Shown here in pieces: positions 1 to 5,035 of a DNA stretch of 5,035 bases. Source of the stretch: an uncultured Atopobiaceae bacterium (GTDB lineage: Bacteria; Actinomycetota; Coriobacteriia; Coriobacteriales; Atopobiaceae); assembly GCA_947303905.1 (NCBI GenBank), contig CAMYZR010000146.1, positions 1 through 5,035 on the forward strand, given 5' to 3'. A program made the translations under genes and the position numbers. How positions within the stretch are numbered: the first letter of the stretch is position 1; every line of letters begins with the position of its first letter. The notes beneath the pieces are model-generated. The model had not been told where the DNA came from. It saw only the letters and a program-made list of their open reading frames with translations, and searched no databases.

Positions 1-522
1 AAGGACCTGCTGCCCGACGACCAGACCGACTGGGTCAAGGAGAAGATGTTCTCCGGGGGCGCCAACGTCAAGAAGATCTACAACACCGAGGCTTACAACA
101 ACCTCGACATCTACCAGGTCAACACCACCTACTACAGCGCACTCGGCAACGAGGACGCAGCCTACGACCTGGCACGCGCCATCCAGATGTTCGCCCGTGG
201 CATCCCCATGGTCTATTACGTCGGCCTGCTCGCCGGCAAGAACGACCTCGAGCTGCTCGAGTCCACCAAGGAAGGCCGCAACATCAACCGTCACTACTAC
301 AGCCGCGAGGAGATTGCCTCCGAGGTCGAGCGTCCGGTCGTCAAGGAGCTCATCCGCATGATGGAGCTGCGCAACAGCCATCCCGCCTTCGACGTCGAGG
401 GCGACCTCGAGATCACCTGCGGAGAGGACGGCGCCTTCACCGTCCGTCGCACCTTTGGTGACGCATGGGCTCAGCTCGACGCCAACCTCAAGGACCACAC
501 GTACGAGATCACCTGCTCGTAA
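1..522 (+). CDS. gtfA: Sucrose phosphorylase, C-terminal part (5' end outside window)
   Basis: Sucrose phosphorylase (glycoside hydrolase family 13) is a cytoplasmic enzyme that converts sucrose and phosphate to alpha-glucose-1-phosphate and fructose, saving ATP. The frame is open from base 1 and ends at TAA 520-522, giving 173 residues of a protein usually near 480. Seen here, in window numbering: NLDIYQVNTTYYSALGN (34-50), GIPMVYYVGLLAGKND (67-82) and the GRNINRHYYS block (92-101). From memory of the family these match Streptococcus mutans GtfA closely, including the active-site loop around AGKND and the Arg-His of NRHYY. The catalytic aspartate and glutamate lie upstream, outside the window. 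The extreme C terminus is the beta-domain and is less conserved. Codons are almost all C/G-ending, suggesting high expression. A related glucosylglycerate or sucrose-6-phosphate phosphorylase is possible but less likely given the GtfA-like loops. Confidence 0.9.
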   Translation, partial: KDLLPDDQTDWVKEKMFSGGANVKKIYNTEAYNNLDIYQVNTTYYSALGNEDAAYDLARAIQMFARGIPMVYYVGLLAGKNDLELLESTKEGRNINRHYYSREEIASEVERPVVKELIRMMELRNSHPAFDVEGDLEITCGEDGAFTVRRTFGDAWAQLDANLKDHTYEITCS

Positions 523-547
523 GCACCGGACATCACGGATTGCACGG

Positions 548-576
548 GAGGCGGGGCGTCATGCTCCGCCTCTTTT
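548..576 (+). terminator. Intrinsic terminator after gtfA
   Basis: A 10-bp stem pairs 548-557 (GAGGCGGGGC) with 563-572 (GCTCCGCCTC), with one G-U wobble and a 5-base loop (GTCAT). TTTT follows at 573-576. It begins 25 bases after the gtfA stop codon, so it ends the gtfA transcript. A second pair of arms, TTGCAC (540-545) and GTGCAA (579-584), encloses the hairpin and could extend the structure across the T run. Confidence 0.85.
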
Positions 577-629
577 CGGTGCAACGACATATGCCACGGT
601 TAGGCGGCAATGTCTCCCGACTTTCAGAA

Positions 630-660
630 TTGTTACGTTCTGTACACACCTTCGTATTAC
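630..660 (+). promoter_or_regulatory. Weak candidate promoter of the first LacI gene
   Basis: Because gtfA has its own terminator, the LacI gene at 697 needs a promoter within 577-696. The best pair I see is TTGTTA (630-635) and TATTAC (655-660), with a 19-base spacer that is longer than optimal. Both hexamers match the sigma-70 consensus only partly. Nothing else in the gap stands out as an operator or a riboswitch. Confidence 0.22.
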
Positions 661-684
661 CATGGGATGGAAGGCAACGATCCT

Positions 685-688
685 GGAG
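685..688 (+). promoter_or_regulatory. Ribosome binding site fixing the LacI start at 697
   Basis: GGAG at 685-688 lies 8 bases before ATG 697. This supports 697 over the in-frame upstream ATG codons (610 and 667). An upstream start would add up to 29 residues with no family resemblance ahead of the helix-turn-helix, whereas LacI proteins normally begin a few residues before it. Confidence 0.7.
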
Positions 689-696
689 CTGACAGC

Positions 697-1680
697 ATGG
701 ACATCAACGAAATCGCACGTCTTGCAGGCGTCTCTCGCGCAACCGTCTCACGCTACCTCAACAATGGCTATGTCAGCCAAGAGAAGCGTCGCCTCATCAG
801 CCGTGTCATCCAGGAGACGGGTTACGTCCCGTCCCAGTCCGCCCAACAGCTTCGTACGGGTAAGACGAGCCTCGTTGGCATCATCATCCCCAAGGTGTAC
901 TCACAGTCGGTGTCACGCATGCTTGCCGGTATCACCGAGGAGTTTGTCGGCACCAGTTACCACACCCTGTTGTCCAACACGAACAACGACCCCGCAGAGG
1001 AGATTCGTTGCCTGCGCGTGCTCGCGGAGCGTCCTCGCGTGGACGGCATCATTCTCATTGCAACGGTCATCACTGCGAACCATCTTGATACCCTAAAATC
1101 GCTCAGCTCCCCTGTCGTGATTCTCGGTCAACAGCTTGATGGCTACAGCTGCGTGTACAACGACGACTATCGCGCCACCTTCGAGATTGCCAAGCTCGCC
1201 CTCAGGAAGGGCCGCAAGCCAGGCTTCATCGGCGTGCGCGAGGATGACATTGCCGCGGGCGAGATGCGCCGCCGCGGCTTTGTGGACGCCTGCCACGCCG
1301 CGGGAATAGAGCCAGAACCCGAGGCCTTCGCCATAGGCGACTTCACCGTCGAGTCGGGCTACCTCTGCTGCGAGCAGATCATGGACAACGTCCTCGACGT
1401 GGACACCATCGTCTGCGCCTCCGACGACATGGCCTACGGAGCGATCACCTGCCTGCGCGAATACGGCCATCGCGTCCCAGAGGACGTGCAGGTCACTGGC
1501 ATCGGCGACTCGGAGCTCTCGCGCATTCTCGTCCCCTCGCTCACCTCCGCACACCTCTTCTTCAAGACCAGCGGTCGCGAGGCGGCAAAGATGCTGCTCG
1601 ACGCCATGGACAAGGGCGACGAGATTCCCCGCCAGATCAAGATGGGCTTCGAGGTCTACGGGCGCAATTCCACACGGTAG
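697..1680 (+). CDS. LacI-family transcriptional regulator (canonical hinge)
   Basis: This is a complete 327-residue LacI/GalR repressor, close to the usual family length of about 330-340. The N-terminal helix-turn-helix is residues 2-24 (INEIARLAGVSRATVSRYLN). It is followed by a normal hinge, GYVPSQSAQQLRTGKT (42-57), that contains the minor-groove-inserting leucine position (L52). The periplasmic-binding-protein-like sensor domain then starts at VGIIIPK (60-66). Its later motifs include CASDD (240-244), the usual sugar-contacting aspartate region, and GIGDSELSR in the C-terminal subdomain. It is a cytoplasmic DNA-binding protein that should release its operator on binding a sugar or sugar phosphate. 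Its position just after gtfA makes sucrose metabolism or a linked importer the likely target, but this is inference; the effector cannot be read from the sequence. The gene is monocistronic by layout: a terminator lies upstream and a 177-base gap follows. Confidence 0.93.
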   Translation: MDINEIARLAGVSRATVSRYLNNGYVSQEKRRLISRVIQETGYVPSQSAQQLRTGKTSLVGIIIPKVYSQSVSRMLAGITEEFVGTSYHTLLSNTNNDPAEEIRCLRVLAERPRVDGIILIATVITANHLDTLKSLSSPVVILGQQLDGYSCVYNDDYRATFEIAKLALRKGRKPGFIGVREDDIAAGEMRRRGFVDACHAAGIEPEPEAFAIGDFTVESGYLCCEQIMDNVLDVDTIVCASDDMAYGAITCLREYGHRVPEDVQVTGIGDSELSRILVPSLTSAHLFFKTSGREAAKMLLDAMDKGDEIPRQIKMGFEVYGRNSTR

Positions 1681-1699
1681 CGCGACGCGTACCCATCGC

Positions 1700-1730
1700 G
1701 GACAAAAGTCTCCGTCCCGAATGTCCTTTC
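1700..1730 (+). repeat. 31-bp dispersed repeat, copy A
   Basis: This segment begins 19 bases after the first LacI stop codon. It matches the reverse complement of 4319-4349 at 29 of 31 positions, including a 16-base perfect core, GTCTCCGTCCCGAATG (1708-1723). The two differences are at 1707 and 1724. Local arms GGACA (1700-1704) and TGTCC (1722-1726), plus CCATC (1693-1697) and GATGG (1732-1736), can fold it into an imperfect stem-loop. A smaller alternative pairs GGAC (1700-1703) with GTCC (1714-1717). No T run follows, so it is not a textbook terminator. It may belong to a genomic intergenic repeat family. Confidence 0.8.
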
Positions 1731-1773
1731 TGATGGACGCTCGGTACCCCTTATCGCAGAAAACGCTCGTTCG

Positions 1774-1789
1774 GTGTGCAAATGCACAC
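1774..1789. promoter_or_regulatory. Operator-like palindrome upstream of the second LacI gene
   Basis: GTGTGCA (1774-1780) and TGCACAC (1783-1789) form perfect 7-bp arms around an AA centre, a 16-bp palindrome of the size bound by LacI-family dimers. It lies 68 bases upstream of ATG 1858, just before the AT-rich stretch 1797-1811 (contains TATGCATATTT) that could hold the -10 region. This position suits an autoregulatory operator over the -35 region. The usual central CG of many LacI operators is absent, and no second copy is visible in the window. The function is inferred. Confidence 0.4.
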
Positions 1790-1857
1790 TACTTTTCGTC
1801 TATGCATATTTGGCGAGGTTGAGCATGTTACCATGTGAGTAACGAAAGTGAGGAAAC

Positions 1858-2913
1858 ATGGGAAAACGGGTAACGATTCAGGACATCGCCGACAGACTGG
1901 GCCTCTCGCGCAACACCGTATCCAAGGCACTCAATAACGTTGCAGGCCTCTCGGATTCCACTCGCGAGCTCATTTTGAAGACCGCCATGGAGATGGGCTA
2001 CAAGCAGTTCGCATTCATGGGAGCCATGCAGGACCTCAAGCCCAAGGATACGACTGCCCAGGCTGTCAAGGGACCGAACGAGATAGCACTGCTTACCACC
2101 GCCTTCATCGACCGCTCCCACTTTGCCTCGCTCACCCTTGATGCCTTGCACTTCGAGCTGTCCCAACGTGGTTACGTGCTCAACACCCATCGCGTCAATC
2201 GCGATCAGCTTGCCGCTCACGAGCTTCCCATCACGCTTAGGCTCGAGAACACTGCCGCCATCCTCTGCATCGAGATGTTCGACCACAACTACTGCAACTT
2301 TATCTGCAGCCTTGGGGTTCCCACGCTCTTCTTCGATGGTCCGGCAAGGGTACATGGCTTCAATCTCGAGTCCGACCAGATTCTCATGGACAACACCACC
2401 GGCGTCATGCAGCTCGTCGATGACATGACTCAGCGCGGCGTCAAACGCATTGGCTTCGTGGGCGACTGGACCCATTGCCAATCGTTCCTTGAGCGCTACC
2501 TTGCCTTCCGCAATGGAATGTCCTTTGCCGGCCTCCCCATTGACGAGCGCTACTGCATCAAGCACAACAAGGTCGCCTCGATTGGCTCGAGCATCGCCGC
2601 TCTGGACGAGCTTCCCGAGCTCTTCATCTGCGCCAATGACTTTGTGCTCATCGACGCACTGAGGTCCCTTCGCAAGCTGGGGTTCGACGTCCCGCGCGAC
2701 GTCATGCTCGCCGGCTTCGACGACTCTTCCGAGTCGCGTAGCTGGATGCCGTCCTTCACCACCATCCACATCCACACGCAGGCGATGGCCTACAACGCCA
2801 TGGAGCTTCTGATGTCTCGCATCCAGGAACCGACGCTCGAGTATCGCCGCATGTACGTGCAGACTGACCTGATCTATCGTCAGTCCACCGAGCGTACGGA
2901 GGGAGAACAGTAA
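1858..2913 (+). CDS. LacI-family regulator with long, atypical linker
   Basis: This is a 351-residue regulator with a clear LacI helix-turn-helix at residues 6-27 (TIQDIADRLGLSRNTVSKAL) followed by GLSDSTRELI and EMGYKQF (45-51). The sensor domain starts near IALLTTAF (76-83). It carries GFVGDWTHCQSFLER in its middle, AND at 259-261 (the usual ligand-contacting Asn-Asp region) and GFDDSSESRSWMPSFTTI from 286, so the effector domain looks intact. The stretch between Tyr48 and the sensor is about ten residues longer than in the upstream LacI protein, and it lacks the usual N-x-x-A-x-x-L hinge helix. The start at 1858 fits the helix-turn-helix position; GAGG at 1850-1853 is a somewhat close ribosome binding site. 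It is the first gene of a three-gene operon, so it probably controls that operon and itself, likely in response to a sugar. The effector is unknown. Confidence 0.92.
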   Translation: MGKRVTIQDIADRLGLSRNTVSKALNNVAGLSDSTRELILKTAMEMGYKQFAFMGAMQDLKPKDTTAQAVKGPNEIALLTTAFIDRSHFASLTLDALHFELSQRGYVLNTHRVNRDQLAAHELPITLRLENTAAILCIEMFDHNYCNFICSLGVPTLFFDGPARVHGFNLESDQILMDNTTGVMQLVDDMTQRGVKRIGFVGDWTHCQSFLERYLAFRNGMSFAGLPIDERYCIKHNKVASIGSSIAALDELPELFICANDFVLIDALRSLRKLGFDVPRDVMLAGFDDSSESRSWMPSFTTIHIHTQAMAYNAMELLMSRIQEPTLEYRRMYVQTDLIYRQSTERTEGEQ

Positions 2914-2916
2914 GAC

Positions 2917-3579
2917 ATGGCCATATTCACGCCCGAGAGCAAGTTCAGCAGGATTATGTCGCGCCTTGCGTGGGGTTGCTATCTCAACCTCCTCTGGACC
3001 ATCTGCTCGCTGCCCATAATCACCATCGGCGCCTCGACCACCGCCCTCTACTACGTGACCCTCAAGATCGCCGAGAATCGGGAGGGTGACATCACGCAGC
3101 AGTTCTTCCGCTCCTTCCGCGCCAACTTCAAGCAGGCAACGCAGCTGTGGCTCATCCTCTTGGTCCTTGGCGTGGTACTTGGCACTGACATCTACGTCTT
3201 GCGTCACCTGACCGCTGCAACCTCCGGCGCCCTTGCCGTGGCGCTCACCTTGGTCCTCGCCGTGGTCATCATCGCCACCATCGCCTACGTCATGGTGATG
3301 CCCTACGTGTTCGCTCTCCTGGCTCGCGTGGAAAACACCAACCGCGCGATGCTCAAAAACGCCCTGCTCATGAGCATTCGCTACCTCTCGTGCACCATCT
3401 GCACCTTCACCATCCATGTGGCGATGGCGCTCATCATCATCAACATCTTTACCCCAGCCATCGTGCTGGGTGAGGGCGTTTGCGCACTGCTCAGCTCCTA
3501 CCTCCTCGCACCGGTCCTGAGGCTGGTCACGCGCGAGGAGGGCGACATGGCCGAGTTTGCCGCGCGCAACGGACGATGA
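2917..3579 (+). CDS. DUF624 (YesL-like) integral membrane protein
   Basis: This 220-residue protein has a DUF624/YesL layout. A short basic N terminus leads into a first membrane segment (about 17-37) ending in the hallmark SLPIITIGASTTALYYVTLK (31-50). A conserved amphipathic stretch FFRSFRANFKQAT (63-75) follows, then hydrophobic segments at about 77-97, 105-135, 157-180 and 182-200. The cytoplasmic-type loop ARVENTNRAMLKNALLMSIR (136-155) is also family-typical. The biochemical role of DUF624 is not established. Family members commonly lie beside carbohydrate ABC transporter and polysaccharide-use genes, such as yesL in the Bacillus subtilis yes cluster. The gene starts 3 bases after the regulator's stop codon, with a strong GGAGGGAG ribosome binding site (2898-2905) inside the upstream gene's end. 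Its TGA overlaps the next start (ATGA). A role in sensing, assembling or assisting a sugar transporter is inference. Confidence 0.88.
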   Translation: MAIFTPESKFSRIMSRLAWGCYLNLLWTICSLPIITIGASTTALYYVTLKIAENREGDITQQFFRSFRANFKQATQLWLILLVLGVVLGTDIYVLRHLTAATSGALAVALTLVLAVVIIATIAYVMVMPYVFALLARVENTNRAMLKNALLMSIRYLSCTICTFTIHVAMALIIINIFTPAIVLGEGVCALLSSYLLAPVLRLVTREEGDMAEFAARNGR

Positions 3580-4313
3580 GACTCTCTGAGAAAGAGAAGG
3601 CCGCAAACCGCGCCGCCTTCCGCGCAATGAACCTACAGGATAAGGCCGAGTACATCTTTGACTACTACAAGCTCCCGCTCGTCCTCGCGCTCGTCGCAAT
3701 CGTCTCGCTTGCCTCTGTCACACGCTGGCTGATCACGCACAAGGAGCCGCTCCTTTACGTCGCGTATGTCAACGTGGTGCCCGACGAGCGTTTGGACGAG
3801 AAGCTGACCACGGACTTTGTCGTGGCTGAGGGACAGAGCCCCCGCAGGTCCGAGGTCGTATGCTTCCGCGAGCTCTATCTGTCACGCGATGCCGACCCAC
3901 AGTCCCATCAATACGCCTATGCCTCGAGGCTCAAGGTCCTGGCCTCTGTGGATGCCGAGCAACTCGACGTCGTGCTCATGAACCAAGAGGCCTATGACCT
4001 GCTTTCGGGCAGCGGATACCTACTCGACCTGGAGCCTGCGCAAGCTGGCACGCGGGCACTGTCCGCCAAGGCCAAGGCATTGCTCACGTCCAACACCATC
4101 GTGCTGTCGGACAACAGGCTCGAGGTCGAGCTGAACGAGGCAGATACCTACGAGGCGGAGACCATCGAGCAGGTAAATGCGCTGGACGTTTCCACGCTCT
4201 CCCTCTTTGCGGACTACCCTGAGGACGAATCCTTCTACCTGGGCATCATTGCCAACACGCCGCGTCTGGACGAGTCGCTTGCCTATCTTCAATACGTGGT
4301 AGAAGCGGGTTAG
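3576..4313 (+). CDS. Single-pass membrane-anchored protein of unknown function, solute-binding-protein-like motifs
   Basis: This is a 245-residue protein with a charged N terminus (MRLSEKEKAANRAAFRAM), then EYIFDYYKLP and one hydrophobic segment at about 33-53. An extracytoplasmic domain of about 190 residues follows. No cleavable signal or lipobox cysteine is seen, so it is probably tethered with its N terminus inside. I do not know a named family. Parts of the outer domain recall extracellular sugar-binding proteins: SRLKVLASVDAEQLDVVLMN (117-136), then an aromatic/Gly block GSGYLLDL (145-152), and near the end LGIIANTPRLDESLAYLQYV (222-241). The domain is shorter than a full binding protein (usually about 400 residues). 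Start 3576 is chosen because its ATGA overlap with the DUF624 stop implies translational coupling; an upstream in-frame ATG (3480) would overlap the DUF624 gene by 100 bases. The function is unassigned; the coupling implies a partnership with the DUF624 protein. Confidence 0.82.
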   Translation: MRLSEKEKAANRAAFRAMNLQDKAEYIFDYYKLPLVLALVAIVSLASVTRWLITHKEPLLYVAYVNVVPDERLDEKLTTDFVVAEGQSPRRSEVVCFRELYLSRDADPQSHQYAYASRLKVLASVDAEQLDVVLMNQEAYDLLSGSGYLLDLEPAQAGTRALSAKAKALLTSNTIVLSDNRLEVELNEADTYEAETIEQVNALDVSTLSLFADYPEDESFYLGIIANTPRLDESLAYLQYVVEAG

Positions 4314-4315
4314 CC

Positions 4316-4356
4316 CGGGAAAGGTCATTCGGGACGGAGACCTTTGTCCTTTCCCG
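4316..4356 (+). other. Hairpin directly after the three-gene operon
   Basis: CGGGAAAGG (4316-4324) pairs perfectly with CCTTTCCCG (4348-4356), leaving a 23-base loop. The stem begins 3 bases after the operon's last stop codon. It may stabilise or end the plus-strand mRNA, but no T run follows it, so factor-independent termination here is doubtful. Most of the loop and part of both arms belong to repeat copy B. Confidence 0.5.
4319..4349 (-). repeat. 31-bp dispersed repeat, copy B (inverted relative to copy A)
   Basis: Read on the minus strand this is copy A (1700-1730) with two substitutions (plus-strand positions 4342 and 4325). The 16-base perfect core is at 4326-4341. It begins 5 bases after the stop of the membrane-anchored protein. 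The two copies face opposite ways and enclose the LacI-DUF624-anchored protein operon. Its hairpin arms (4316-4324 and 4348-4356) differ from those of copy A, while the loop core is shared. Confidence 0.8.
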
Positions 4357-4369
4357 AGGCCCTGATCCC

Positions 4370-4401
4370 AAGAAGAAGGCCCCGCCGGGTAGGCGGGGCC
4401 T
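4370..4401 (-). terminator. Intrinsic terminator of the minus-strand ABC ATPase gene
   Basis: A perfect 10-bp GC-rich stem pairs AGGCCCCGCC (4377-4386) with GGCGGGGCCT (4392-4401) around a 5-base loop. On the minus strand it is followed by TCTTCTT (4376-4370), a moderate U-tract. On the plus strand the following bases are CAATGAAGG, with no U-tract. It therefore serves mainly the gene ending at 4476, though the stem could also slow plus-strand transcription from the converging operon. Confidence 0.75.
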
Positions 4402-4423
4402 CAATGAAGGGAGATACCGGCGA

Positions 4424-4454
4424 GGCGGTGCTTTTTTACAGGCCGTGCACCGCC
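4424..4454. repeat. Inverted repeat around a T6 run
   Basis: GGCGGTGC (4424-4431) and GCACCGCC (4447-4454) are perfect 8-bp arms with a 15-base loop that opens with TTTTTT (4432-4437). On the plus strand the T run follows the left arm, and a weak small stem (ACCG 4416-4419 with CGGT 4426-4429) might give residual termination of the operon. On the minus strand it is a hairpin in the 3' untranslated region of the ATPase gene, 21 bases past its stop and ahead of the main terminator. Confidence 0.5.
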
Positions 4455-4475
4455 CTGCCAGAGGCAACGCAGCTC

Positions 4476-5035
4476 TTAGAAGTTGTAGCTCTTGCACACC
4501 GGCTCGTTGGCGGCGACGGAGACCTCGTCGTACCAGATGAGGTTGTTGCCAGACTCCTTGTCGAAGAGCTGGATCAGGTCCGGCTCGGTGGTGAACTGCA
4601 CCGTGGCGCCCATCGAGACGTCGGTGTCCAGGCCGACGGTCGGAACGACCATGACGACCTCGTCATCATGCGAGCGGGCATGAATGTTGTACTCGGAGCC
4701 CATCATCTCGGAGACCTCGACCTTGGCGGTAAGCTCGCCCTCGCCCACGCTGATGTGCTGCGGACGGATGCCGGCGACGATATCGCAGGCCTGCTGGCCG
4801 TTGGCCTTGAGAGCCTTCTGCTGGAAGTCGGAGAGCTTGAACTTGACGCCGCGAATCTCGGCATAGTACACGCCGTCCTCGAGCAGCAGCTTGCAGTTGT
4901 CGAAGAAGTTCATGACGGGCATGCCGATGAAGCCAGCGACGAACAGGTTGACGGGCTTGTTGAAGACCTCGACGGGCGTACCGATCTGGTTGACGTAGCC
5001 GTCCTTCATGATGACGATGCGGTCGCCCAGGGTCA
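4476..5035 (-). CDS. msmK: Sugar ABC transporter ATP-binding protein, MsmK/UgpC type, C-terminal half (5' end outside window)
   Basis: This is the ATPase that energises carbohydrate ABC importers at the inner face of the membrane; one such subunit often serves several importers. The minus-strand frame is open to the window edge and ends at TAA 4478-4476, giving 185 visible residues of a protein usually near 370. It opens with TLGDRIVIMKDGYVNQIGTP, the family sequence that directly follows the H-loop. The typical AGFIGMPVMNFF segment comes next, then the regulatory OB-fold region with GIRPQHI and VEVSEMMGSEYNIHARS. Walker A, the signature motif and Walker B lie outside the window. About 25 residues after LIQLFDKE, ending in CKSYNF, look longer than the usual C terminus of this family. 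Automated pipelines may call such proteins UgpC, but glycerol-3-phosphate specificity does not follow. The gene converges on the upstream operon and has its own terminator at 4370-4401. Confidence 0.9.
   Translation of the reverse strand, partial: TLGDRIVIMKDGYVNQIGTPVEVFNKPVNLFVAGFIGMPVMNFFDNCKLLLEDGVYYAEIRGVKFKLSDFQQKALKANGQQACDIVAGIRPQHISVGEGELTAKVEVSEMMGSEYNIHARSHDDEVVMVVPTVGLDTDVSMGATVQFTTEPDLIQLFDKESGNNLIWYDEVSVAANEPVCKSYNF

Noticed and set aside
586..614. Imperfect inverted repeat GACAT..GCC / GGC.ATGTC upstream of the first LacI gene
   Set aside because: The arms are broken and unequal, with a long loop; it is not convincing as an operator or a structured RNA.
610..696. An upstream start for the first LacI protein (29 extra residues)
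   Set aside because: The extra residues have no family resemblance and no good ribosome binding site. ATG 697 has GGAG 8 bases ahead and places the helix-turn-helix at the normal position.
455..1096. Plus-strand open frame overlapping the gtfA end and the first LacI gene
   Set aside because: It is a low-complexity Ser/Thr/Arg-rich translation in another frame, crossing a terminator and two supported genes.
657..1838. Shared TTACCATG(G/T)GA upstream of both LacI genes (657-667 and 1828-1838)
   Set aside because: A 10 of 11 match between two intergenic regions of this size is not far from chance, and the distances to the start codons differ (29 and 19 bases).
1827..1843. GTTAC-N7-GTAAC inverted repeat just ahead of the second LacI gene
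   Set aside because: The 5-bp arms with a wide spacer are weak and overlap the leader. The palindrome at 1774-1789 is the better operator candidate.
3480..3575. An upstream start for the membrane-anchored protein
   Set aside because: It would overlap the DUF624 gene by 100 bases and add an Arg/Pro-rich out-of-frame shadow. The ATGA junction at 3576 is the typical coupled start.
1828..3699. A very long minus-strand open frame (623 codons) opposite the second regulator and the DUF624 gene
   Set aside because: Its translation is rich in Gly, His, Arg, Glu and Val with no recognisable domain. It mirrors the codon bias of three well-supported plus-strand genes; GC-rich codon use often yields such antisense frames.
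4492..4866. Two short plus-strand open frames opposite the ABC ATPase gene
   Set aside because: They are antisense to a well-conserved coding region and have no recognisable protein features.

Overview
The window is GC-rich and densely coding, with strong use of C- and G-ending codons. Gene content is a Streptococcus-like sucrose phosphorylase (GtfA), a UgpC/MsmK-type sugar-ABC ATPase, two LacI-family regulators and a DUF624 (YesL-like) membrane protein. High GC combined with Firmicutes-like carbohydrate genes suggests a host-associated actinobacterium of the class Coriobacteriia (Olsenella, Atopobium or Collinsella relatives). This is inferred from gene content and composition only; no rRNA or other marker gene is present.

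Layout. (1) 1-522, plus strand: the C-terminal 173 residues of sucrose phosphorylase, closed by a clear intrinsic terminator at 548-576. (2) 697-1680, plus strand: a complete LacI-family repressor with a canonical hinge, in its own transcription unit. (3) 1681-1857: a 177-base intergenic region holding one copy of a 31-bp repeat and an operator-like palindrome. (4) 1858-4313, plus strand: a tight three-gene operon of a second LacI-type regulator with an atypical linker, a DUF624/YesL-like multi-pass membrane protein (3-nt gap), and a single-pass membrane-anchored protein of unknown function (ATGA overlap). (5) 4314-4475: a convergent intergenic region with the second, inverted copy of the repeat, a strong hairpin terminator serving the minus strand, and a further inverted repeat. 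(6) 4476-5035, minus strand: the C-terminal half of an MsmK/UgpC-type ATPase.

How the genes may work together. GtfA phosphorolyses sucrose to glucose-1-phosphate and fructose, and MsmK-type ATPases energise sugar ABC importers. In Streptococcus mutans both belong to the msm sugar-uptake operon. The first LacI protein, next to gtfA, is a plausible local sucrose or sugar regulator. The second operon looks like a self-regulated sugar-responsive membrane module. Its last protein has an extracytoplasmic part whose short motifs resemble extracellular solute-binding proteins.

The least expected feature is the pair of inverted 31-bp repeats (29/31 identical) at 1700-1730 and 4319-4349. They bracket exactly this three-gene operon, and each sits in the loop of a hairpin built from different flanking arms. 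No gap between genes exceeds 300 bases, and no tRNA, rRNA, CRISPR array or insertion sequence was seen.
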